A stretch of DNA of 55,229 nt, from positions 1 to 55,229 of the forward strand of contig NZ_JACRMG010000041.1 in NCBI RefSeq assembly GCF_016219575.1, read 5' to 3'. Under the pieces are notes generated by a model. The model searched no databases. It saw only the letters and a program-made list of their open reading frames with translations, and was not told the DNA's origin. Below are positions 49,923-55,229 of the stretch, piece after piece (position 1 is the first letter of the stretch; each line of letters begins with the position of its first letter). Origin of the DNA: Bradyrhizobium sp. (GTDB lineage: Bacteria > Pseudomonadota > Alphaproteobacteria > Rhizobiales > Xanthobacteraceae). Both the position numbers and the translations under genes were made by a program.

Positions 49923-51278
49923 CTAGCCGCACCCGCAACCGGCCTTTCCCTGCTGCTTTGCTTTTGCATCGTCGGCGCAACAGCCGTCAACATCCGACGG
50001 CGCCGGTCCGCCGCAGCACTGGCTTGCGCCGGGCGCAGCCGCGCGGGTGCAGACGCCGGTTTCCGGTAGCACCAGTTCGACGCGTTCGGCGGCCTCGCGG
50101 TCGCCCGCCAGGTCGGCTGCGATCGAGCGCACCTGCTCGTATCCGGTGAGCATCAGGAAGGTCGGCGCGCGGCCGTAGGATTTCATGCCCGCGAAGTAAA
50201 ATCCTGGCTCCGGCTGCGCCAGCTCGCGCGCGCCATGCGGACGCACGGTGCCGCAGCTGTGCAGGTTGGGGTCGATCAGCGGCGCCAGCGGCACCGGGCT
50301 TTCCACCACGGGATCGAGCTCGATGCGCAACTCGCGCAGGAAGTCGAAGTCGGGCCGGAAACCGGTGGCGACGATCAACTCGTCGACCATGACCTGGCGG
50401 GCGCCCGAGTCGGCGCCGACGATGAGGCCGGATCCGTCGAGCGCGATATGGGAGACGCGAAACTCCCGTTCCAGCCGGATCCTGCCGTCGGCGACGAGAC
50501 GCGCGAACGCGCTGCCGAGTTCGCCGCGCGCGGCGAGCTTGTCATTGGCGCCGCCGCCGAATGCCTTGGCCGGATCGTTGCCGCGCAACAGCCACACCGG
50601 CGTTGTCGCCCCTTCCTGTTCGGCGAGCCGTGCCAGGTCGATCAGCGTGCCCACGGCCGAGTGGCCGGCGCCGAGCACGGCAACCGTCTTGCCGGCATAG
50701 CGCGCGCGCTCCCGTCCCAGCACGTCGGGCATGCCGTAGGCGATGCGGCTCCTCGCCGGTCTTTCTCCGATGGCCGGAAGCCCGTTGGCCCCGGCGGGAT
50801 TCGGCGAATGCCAGGTTCCGGAGACGTCGATCACGGCATCGGCGCGCACGACCTCCGGGCCCTTGCCATTCTGATACCTGATCTCGAACGGCGCGCTCTC
50901 GCGTCCCCCGCTCTTCAACTTGTCGAAGCCGGCGCGGCTGATATCGGTGACGCGGCTCGACGTCCGGATATGTCCGGCAAGCGCCGTCCGCGTGGCCAGC
51001 GGTTCGAGATAGCGCTCCACCAGCTCGCTGCCGGTCGGATAGTGCTGCGGGTCCGGCGAATTCCATCCCGTGGCCTCAAGCAGCCGCTCGGCCGCGCGAT
51101 CGATATTGTATGCCCAGGACGAGAACAGCTGCACATGGCCCCATTGCCGGACCGCGGTCGCGACGCTGTCGCCGGCTTCCAGCACGATCGGCTTCATGCC
51201 GCGCTCGAGCACATGGGCCGCCGCGGCAAGCCCGACCGGGCCGGCTCCGATGATCGCGACGGTCTTCGGGTTACCCAT
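49923..51278 (-). CDS. FAD/NAD(P)-dependent oxidoreductase with cysteine-rich tail (ars cluster)
   Basis: A 451-residue flavoprotein with two dinucleotide-binding motifs: VAIIGAGPVGLAAAAHVLE near residue 7 for FAD and VAVLGAGHSAVGT near 200 for NAD(P), plus VIDVSGTWHSPNPAG and IVATGFRPDFDF. It resembles flavin monooxygenases found beside arsR/arsM in arsenic clusters. The last 45 residues carry seven cysteines as C, CC, CC and C-G-C (SQCCGGPAPSD, DGCCADDAK, GCGCG), a likely metalloid-binding tail. Start ATG 51278 follows GGGAGAATGAG. Reaction not known; arsenic-thiol chemistry is inferred. Confidence 0.87.
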   Translation of the reverse strand: MGNPKTVAIIGAGPVGLAAAAHVLERGMKPIVLEAGDSVATAVRQWGHVQLFSSWAYNIDRAAERLLEATGWNSPDPQHYPTGSELVERYLEPLATRTALAGHIRTSSRVTDISRAGFDKLKSGGRESAPFEIRYQNGKGPEVVRADAVIDVSGTWHSPNPAGANGLPAIGERPARSRIAYGMPDVLGRERARYAGKTVAVLGAGHSAVGTLIDLARLAEQEGATTPVWLLRGNDPAKAFGGGANDKLAARGELGSAFARLVADGRIRLEREFRVSHIALDGSGLIVGADSGARQVMVDELIVATGFRPDFDFLRELRIELDPVVESPVPLAPLIDPNLHSCGTVRPHGARELAQPEPGFYFAGMKSYGRAPTFLMLTGYEQVRSIAADLAGDREAAERVELVLPETGVCTRAAAPGASQCCGGPAPSDVDGCCADDAKAKQQGKAGCGCG

Positions 51279-51295
51279 CTCATTCTCCCATCATG

Positions 51296-51309
51296 CTGGA
51301 AATATCGAA
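51296..51309 (-). promoter_or_regulatory. ArsR1-type operator motif before the flavoprotein gene
   Basis: CTGGAAATATCGAA occurs here, 18 bp upstream of the flavoprotein start, and is identical to the motif at 52242-52255 before arsM. A variant stands before arsR1. The position before the ribosome site suggests a separate promoter or an operator inside the operon. Confidence 0.6.
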
Positions 51310-51393
51310 GCTGGCGGCGCGGCTCCATCGCGCCGCGCGGGTTCATATCGCCGTCTCCGGCGCACTTGCCGCAGTGTTGCTGCGTGGGGCTGC

Positions 51394-52212
51394 CTAGCCG
51401 CAGCAGGCGACGGCGCCGCCGGACGCCTTCCCCGGCTTAGTGGCCCGGACGAAGGCGCTCATGAATTTGCCGTCGACATCCTGCGCGATCGCGTCGACGT
51501 CGATCCCCTTGCCGACGAGGAATTCGCGGGCGTCGTCGACCCGGTAGACGCGGGTCGGCTCGACGCCGATCTGCTCGAACCCCGCGGATTTGAGCTTTGC
51601 ACCGTAATCGCCCTCGTCGAGCGCGCCTGCAATGCAGCCGACCCAGAGCAGAATGTCCCGCCGCAACTGTTCGGGAATTTGCCCGCGGGTGACGACGTCG
51701 GACACGGCGAAGCGGCCGCCGGGCTTGAGCACGCGGAACGCCTCGCGGATCACCTGGTCCTTGTCGGCGGAAAGGTTGATCACGCAGTTGGAGATGATCA
51801 CGTCCACGGAATTGTCGGGCAGGGGGATGTGCTCGATCTCGCCCTTGAGGAACTCGACATTGTCGGCGCCGGCCTTCTTCTGGTTCTCGCGCGCCAGCGC
51901 CAGCATCTCGTCGGTCATGTCGAGGCCGTAGGCCTTGCCGGTTGGGCCGACCCGGCGTGCGGAGAGCAGAACGTCGATGCCGCCGCCCGATCCGAGATCG
52001 AGCACCGTTTCTCCCGGCTTCAGTTCCGCAAGCGCGGTCGGGTTGCCGCAGCCGAGCGAGGCCAGCACGGCTGCTTCCGGAAGGGCTCCGGTCTCCTGCA
52101 CCGAATAAAGGTTCGACGTGATGGGGTCCGACGGCTTGGCGCCACAGCACGAACCCGCGCGCACCGCGGCCTGGCTGTATTTCTCGCGGACGGCTTCCTT
52201 GATGTCGGTCAT
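51394..52212 (-). CDS. arsM: Arsenite S-adenosylmethionine methyltransferase
   Basis: A 272-residue enzyme that methylates trivalent arsenic to volatile or less toxic forms. Motif I is VLDLGSGGGIDVLLSA. The catalytic cysteines used by ArsM enzymes fit Cys55 (SLGCGNP), Cys143 (SNCVINLSADK) and Cys193 (WVGCIAGALDE), and a Cys-Cys pair is at 22-23 (GSCCGAK). The protein ends ACCG. Start ATG 52212 has AGGAGA upstream. It is between arsR1 and the flavoprotein gene. Confidence 0.95.
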   Translation of the reverse strand: MTDIKEAVREKYSQAAVRAGSCCGAKPSDPITSNLYSVQETGALPEAAVLASLGCGNPTALAELKPGETVLDLGSGGGIDVLLSARRVGPTGKAYGLDMTDEMLALARENQKKAGADNVEFLKGEIEHIPLPDNSVDVIISNCVINLSADKDQVIREAFRVLKPGGRFAVSDVVTRGQIPEQLRRDILLWVGCIAGALDEGDYGAKLKSAGFEQIGVEPTRVYRVDDAREFLVGKGIDVDAIAQDVDGKFMSAFVRATKPGKASGGAVACCG

Positions 52213-52231
52213 GTCAGGTCTCCTGTCTTTC

Positions 52232-52255
52232 TTCGATGATACTGGAAATATCGAA
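52232..52255 (-). promoter_or_regulatory. ArsR1-type operator before arsM
   Basis: TTCGAT (52232-52237) and ATCGAA (52250-52255) form an imperfect dyad, and CTGGAAATATCGAA (52242-52255) is the shared motif. It lies 20-43 bp before the arsM start, in the 74-bp gap after arsR1. Confidence 0.6.
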
Positions 52256-52286
52256 ATTCAAGTCACTGCGACAACGGCGCGGCAGA

Positions 52287-52604
52287 TCACGCTGCGCTCC
52301 TGGCGCCGCCGCCTTCGGCAGCCTCGCAGCAGCACTCGGCCACGAGGAAATTCACCAGCTCGCGCATCACGTCGTAGTTGGCGTGACACACCAGCGTCGT
52401 CGCCTCGCGCACCTGCTCAACCAGGCCAACCATCACCAGCGCCTTGATGTGGTGGGAGAGGGTGGAGGGCGCGATCTTCAGCTTCTCCTGCAGGCGCCCG
52501 ACCGGCATGCCGACCGCTCCCGCGCGGATCAGCGCGCGATAGATTTTGAGCCTGGTCGGATTGCCCAAGGCTTCGAGATGGGCGGCGGCGTCATCGAGCT
52601 TCAT
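52287..52604 (-). CDS. arsR: ArsR family regulator (arsenic cluster, arsR1)
   Basis: A 105-residue winged-helix repressor: HLEALGNPTRLKIYRALIRA, then RLQEKLKIAPSTLSHHIKAL as recognition helix and EATTLVCHANYDVMRELVNF. The C-terminus has Cys73 and a Cys91-92-93 triplet (AECCCEAA), a possible As(III) site, unlike the alpha-3 site of classic R773 ArsR. Start ATG 52604 is preferred; a TTGACA-N17-CATATT promoter would place the transcript start almost at the ATG, so translation may be leaderless. Confidence 0.92.
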   Translation of the reverse strand: MKLDDAAAHLEALGNPTRLKIYRALIRAGAVGMPVGRLQEKLKIAPSTLSHHIKALVMVGLVEQVREATTLVCHANYDVMRELVNFLVAECCCEAAEGGGARSAA

Positions 52605-52611
52605 GAACGGC

Positions 52612-52666
52612 AATATGATCCGGGTCGGCCGCCTTGTCAACGGTATTTCTAGAATTATCGAAATAC
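52612..52666 (-). promoter_or_regulatory. arsR1 promoter and operator
   Basis: On the minus strand TTGACA (52640-52635) and CATATT (52617-52612) are 17 bp apart. Just upstream, GTATTTC (52643-52649) and GAAATAC (52660-52666) are exact inverted arms around 10 bp, containing CTAGAATTATCGAA, 12 of 14 identical to the motif before arsM and the flavoprotein gene. Confidence 0.72.
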
Positions 52667-52703
52667 GGATTGCCGGGCATTGCCGGCAGGCAAGCCGAAA
52701 CTT

Positions 52704-53195
52704 CTATGGCACCAGCGTCCGGTAGGCCTCGCGAGCCGCCTTGAAGCGCTCGAACGGAAACTTGATCGGCACGCCTTCCATGGCGGCTGCGAACATCTCC
52801 AGATGTGCGTCCCATCCGGCGCAGGTCCGGGCGATGTCTTCGCTGTCGGGGATTCCAAGCGTCAAGGACAGCCGTGTGCCGCCCGGCGTGGCAACGGCTT
52901 CCCATCGCAGCGGGCGGTCGGGCTCGCCCGGGCTGCTCCAGGAGTATTCGATCAGCCGAGGCGGATCCACTTCCGTGACGACGCTTTCGACATTGGTGCC
53001 GCTTTCGGGAAAATTCAGCCTTGCCGCGCCGCCCTTGCTCAACGCGAGATCGCCGGGCGCGAGCCATTGCGGCAGCAGGCTCGAATCCGTCAGCATCCGC
53101 CAGACGGCCTCCTGGTCGTGTTTGAGCGTGCGCTCGATCCTGGCCTCAAAACGATTTCCGACACGCGATATTCTGCCGAGTTCACTTGCTTCCAT
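52704..53195 (-). CDS. SRPBCC/AHSA1-family protein
   Basis: A 163-residue START-like protein: FEARIERTLKHDQEAVWRML opening helix, WLAPGDLALSKGGAARLNFP, LIEYSWSSPGEPDRPLRWEA and a long C-terminal helix ending FERFKAAREAYRTLVP. The fold forms a hydrophobic cavity; bacterial members act as ligand binders or stress proteins. It lies upstream of arsR1 on the same strand with its own 100-bp gap, and is divergent from arsR2. Its link to arsenic handling is by position only. Confidence 0.85.
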   Translation of the reverse strand: MEASELGRISRVGNRFEARIERTLKHDQEAVWRMLTDSSLLPQWLAPGDLALSKGGAARLNFPESGTNVESVVTEVDPPRLIEYSWSSPGEPDRPLRWEAVATPGGTRLSLTLGIPDSEDIARTCAGWDAHLEMFAAAMEGVPIKFPFERFKAAREAYRTLVP

Positions 53196-53334
53196 CGACC
53201 TTGTCCTTGGGGAAGATTTTTCAACCTACGCCGCCTCTACCGCTGGAAATTTGATCCGTCGCAATGTCGTCATCGACATGTCATGCACCCGGAAAAACCA
53301 GCGCTCAGCCATACCTTCACATTGACGCCGCACG

Positions 53335-53358
53335 ATATATCCATATAGCTGGATATAT
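53335..53358. promoter_or_regulatory. Palindromic operator overlapping the arsR2 start codon
   Basis: ATATATCCA (53335-53343) and TGGATATAT (53350-53358) are perfect 9-bp inverted arms around 6 bp; the right arm includes the first two bases of the arsR2 ATG at 53357. It differs completely from the arsR1-type motif. Binding would block both transcription and access to the start. Confidence 0.72.
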
Positions 53359-53737
53359 GGAAACAGAATCCGCCATCCTTGCGCTGGCCGCGCTGGCGCA
53401 ATCCACCAGGCTCGACGTCTTCCGGCTGCTCGTTCGAAACGAGCCCGGGGGGCTTGCGGCCGGGGAAATCGCCGGCAGCCTTGCCGTCCCGCAAAACACG
53501 ATGTCGGCGCACCTCGCGGTGCTGTCGCGGGCCGGGCTCGTCACCGCGCGCCGCATCGGCCGTTCCATCGTCTATCGCGCCGATCTCGCCCGCTTTCAGG
53601 CCGTGATGTCGTTTCTCCTCAACGATTGCTGCGACGGCCGTCCGGAAATCTGCGCGCCGCTGATCGAGAGCATCGCGCCCTGTTGTCCGCCGAAGCAGAA
53701 GAGAAAAGGGAAAGCCCATGTCCGATCGCACGTTTAA
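53357..53737 (+). CDS. arsR: ArsR family regulator (arsR2, arsC-aqpS operon)
   Basis: A 126-residue winged-helix repressor: LAALAQSTRLDVFRLLVRNE, LAVPQNTMSAHLAVLSRAGL as recognition helix and RRIGRSIVYRADLARFQAVM wing. C-terminal cysteines 91, 92 and 99 (LNDCCDGRPEIC) match the As(III) site style of Acidithiobacillus ArsR, and a further Cys109-110 pair follows. Start ATG 53357; no ribosome site precedes it, and the frame is open upstream to 53264. It overlaps arsC by 20 bp. It heads a three-gene unit. Confidence 0.92.
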   Translation: METESAILALAALAQSTRLDVFRLLVRNEPGGLAAGEIAGSLAVPQNTMSAHLAVLSRAGLVTARRIGRSIVYRADLARFQAVMSFLLNDCCDGRPEICAPLIESIAPCCPPKQKRKGKAHVRSHV

Positions 53738-54245
53738 CGTCCTGTTCCTCTGCACCGGCAATACGGCGCGCTCGATCCTGGCGGAGTCGATCCTGCGCAA
53801 GGAAGGCCGCGGCCGCTTCCAATCGTTCTCCGCCGGCAGCCAGCCGAAGGGGACGGTGAATCCGTTCGCGATCAAGGTGCTCCGGGAGATGGACTATCCG
53901 GTCGACGATCTCCGTTCGAAAAGCTGGCAGGAATTCGCGCAGCCGGGCGCGCCCGCGATGGATTTCGTCTTCACCGTTTGCGACAACGCCGCCGGCGAGG
54001 CCTGTCCGGTCTGGCCCGGCCAGCCCATGACCGCGCATTGGGGGATCGAGGATCCCGCCGCGGTCGAGGGGACCGACCTCGAGAAGGAGGCGGCTTTCGT
54101 CGAAGCCCTGCGTTACCTGAAGAACCGGATCGCAATCTTCACCAGCCTGCCGTTCGCCAGCATCGACGCCATGTCGCTCGCCACGCGGCTGCGCGACATC
54201 GGCCGCATCGACGGCGCGACCGTCGGGCAGGGAAAGGCAAGCTGA
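53718..54245 (+). CDS. arsC: Arsenate reductase (low-molecular-weight phosphatase type)
   Basis: A 175-residue enzyme reducing arsenate to arsenite. The phosphatase loop CTGNTARS (Cys12 to Arg18) binds the oxyanion. Other cysteines, in VCDNAAGEACPVWPG (near 93-101), may serve in the thiol cascade. The protein is longer than the thioredoxin-linked Staphylococcus form and resembles the Sinorhizobium ArsC, which works with AqpS. AAAGGGAAAG is upstream of ATG 53718. It overlaps arsR2 by 20 bp and aqpS by 1 bp. Confidence 0.94.
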   Translation: MSDRTFNVLFLCTGNTARSILAESILRKEGRGRFQSFSAGSQPKGTVNPFAIKVLREMDYPVDDLRSKSWQEFAQPGAPAMDFVFTVCDNAAGEACPVWPGQPMTAHWGIEDPAAVEGTDLEKEAAFVEALRYLKNRIAIFTSLPFASIDAMSLATRLRDIGRIDGATVGQGKAS

Positions 54246-54928
54246 TGCCGGAGTTCGACCTGACGCGCCGGCTCGCTGCGGAAGCGCTGGGCACCGCCCT
54301 GCTGGTCGCAACCGTCGTCGGTTCCGGCATCATGGCGGAAACGCTGAGCAAGGATGTCGGCCTGCAACTGCTCGGCAACACGCTGCCGACCGGCGCCATG
54401 CTCGTCGTCCTCATCACCATCCTCGGGCCGGTCTCCGGCGCCCATTTCAATCCCGCGGTGTCGCTGGTGATGGCGCTGAAGGGCGAACTGCCGGGAAGCG
54501 AGGCGGCGCGCTACGTCGCCGTGCAGATCCTCGGCGGCATCGCCGGCACCGCGATCGCGCATGCCATGTTCGGCCTGCCGCTGTTCGATTTCTCCATGAA
54601 GGTGCGCACCGGCAGCGCGCAATGGCTGGCCGAGGCCGTCGCCGCCTTCGGGCTGGTCGCCACCATCCTGGCCGGCGTTCGTTTCAACCGCCCGGCCGTG
54701 CCCTGGCTGGTTGGTCTCTACATCACCGCGGCCTACTGGTTCACCGCCTCGACCTCGTTCGCCAATCCCGCCGTCGCCATTGCGCGCTCGCTCACCAACA
54801 CGTTCTCCGGCATCCGTCCCGTCGATCTTCCCGGCTTCATTGCCAGCGAACTCGCCGGCGCCGTCATTGCATTGATGCTGATGAGCTGGCTGCTGCGCAG
54901 CGCGCTTCGTCCCAGCGAAAGCTCGTAG
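54245..54928 (+). CDS. aqpS: Aquaglyceroporin AqpS-like channel
   Basis: A 227-residue six-helix channel with both NPA boxes: GAHFNPAVSLVMAL and FANPAVAIARSLTN, the second followed by the pore arginine. In Sinorhizobium meliloti AqpS lets arsenite out after ArsC reduces arsenate, replacing an ArsB pump; the same gene pair here suggests the same path. It is coupled to arsC (TGATG, 54243-54247). The stop codon lies in tandem GCTCGTA repeats, and a palindromic element follows. Confidence 0.93.
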   Translation: MPEFDLTRRLAAEALGTALLVATVVGSGIMAETLSKDVGLQLLGNTLPTGAMLVVLITILGPVSGAHFNPAVSLVMALKGELPGSEAARYVAVQILGGIAGTAIAHAMFGLPLFDFSMKVRTGSAQWLAEAVAAFGLVATILAGVRFNRPAVPWLVGLYITAAYWFTASTSFANPAVAIARSLTNTFSGIRPVDLPGFIASELAGAVIALMLMSWLLRSALRPSESS

Positions 54929-55035
54929 CTCGTAGCTCGTAGGATGGGTAGCGCGTAGGATGGGTAGAGCGAAGCGAAACCCATCATGCCTCCCGAACGA
55001 AGGTGATGGGTTTCGCTTCGCTCTACCCATCCTAC
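54921..55035. repeat. Tandem 7-mers and palindromic repeat, family A, after aqpS
   Basis: Three tandem GCTCGTA copies (54921-54941) include the aqpS stop codon. A partial arm GTAGGATGGGTAG at 54939-54951 is followed by a complete element: 31-bp arms 54955-54985 and 55005-55035, perfectly inverted around a 19-bp loop. The arms are close copies of those at 4529-4605. This may end the aqpS transcript, though no T-tract is present. Confidence 0.88.
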
Positions 55036-55229
55036 AGCGGCCGCGCATGAGGCGCGCAGGGTTGCAAATCCGGCACGACGGGCAGATCGTTGTTCTGTTT
55101 TACGGAATCGTTGTCAAGTCCAGAAATGAAAAATATTCTGCTTTACGGAAACGGCAAATCAGGTGCATAACCCGCCCCAGCCCGCGCCACCATGAGGGGA
55201 CGCTTCGCGGTCGTCACGAACGTTGGCGC
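55036..55229. other. Right-edge non-coding region
   Basis: No gene is seen. TTTTACGGAA at about 55097 and CTTTACGGAA at about 55140 are near-copies roughly 43 bp apart. The final stretch (GCATAACCCGCC, ATGAGGGGACGCTTCGCG) reminds me of a multicopy sequence in Bradyrhizobium genomes, with the remainder beyond the window. Confidence 0.35.

Noticed and set aside
1..55229. CRISPR array or prophage
   Set aside because: No regularly spaced direct repeats of CRISPR size, and no integrase, capsid, terminase or tail genes were seen; the S24-like regulator stands alone.

Overview
The window is high-GC DNA with dense coding on both strands and many 4-bp start/stop overlaps. It looks like chromosome of an alphaproteobacterium of the Bradyrhizobium/Rhodopseudomonas group. 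Supporting signs are the aa3 oxidase operon order (coxB-coxA-ctaB-coxF-ctaG-coxC-DUF983-SURF1) next to tldD and an ialB-like gene, a PodJ-like polarity protein, the alphaproteobacterial ligase-associated DNA repair gene set, and about ten intergenic palindromic repeat elements. Species identity is inferred; no search was run.

Layout. 1-9.5 kb: end of an IS30-type transposase, a class II aldolase, a dihydroorotase-like amidohydrolase with an orphan substrate-binding protein, alpha carbonic anhydrase, an S24/LexA-like regulator, DUF952-pyrD, and an MBL hydrolase-MATE exporter pair. 9.5-18.3 kb: ligase-associated DNA repair genes in two blocks, exonuclease-ligase (minus) and Lhr-type helicase-PdeM (plus), separated by a TPR-methyltransferase and an orphan periplasmic binding protein. 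The helicase carries a palindromic repeat inserted in its reading frame. 18.3-26.1 kb: an atypical NRAMP transporter, a TIGR02186-type protein with a TauE/SafE exporter, a membrane-anchored ClpP-like protein and a 1169-residue PodJ-like protein. 26.3-33.2 kb: a PadR regulator diverging from an NTF2-like gene, then acyl-CoA dehydrogenase, thiolase and a FadB-type multifunctional enzyme, closed by a terminator. 33.2-36.6 kb: beta-class GST and MarR regulator (divergent, shared operators), glutamate-cysteine ligase and a double-PAN protein. 36.7-40.9 kb: nucleotidyltransferase-like protein, tldD-lepB, a DUF433/DUF5615 toxin-antitoxin-like pair, and an IalB-like protein. 41.4-48.1 kb: the cytochrome aa3 operon with assembly factors.

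48.1-55 kb is an accessory block. It has a MazEF-type module with twin perfect palindromes at its promoter, then a two-part arsenic island. The minus arm is arsR1-arsM-flavoprotein-MFS, with an SRPBCC gene upstream. A related operator motif stands before arsR1, arsM and the flavoprotein gene. The plus arm is arsR2-arsC-aqpS, with a different palindrome overlapping the arsR2 start codon. Both ArsR proteins have C-terminal cysteine clusters, and the flavoprotein ends in a seven-cysteine tail. No ArsB or Acr3 pump is present; export probably relies on AqpS and possibly the MFS protein.

The clearest leads are the repeat elements that have become parts of genes (an in-frame insert in the helicase, the pdeM start codon, ribosome-binding sequences for the helicase and DUF983 genes), the two separately wired ArsR circuits, and the divergent-promoter operators of the PadR, MarR and MazEF loci. 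I saw no rRNA, tRNA or CRISPR array.
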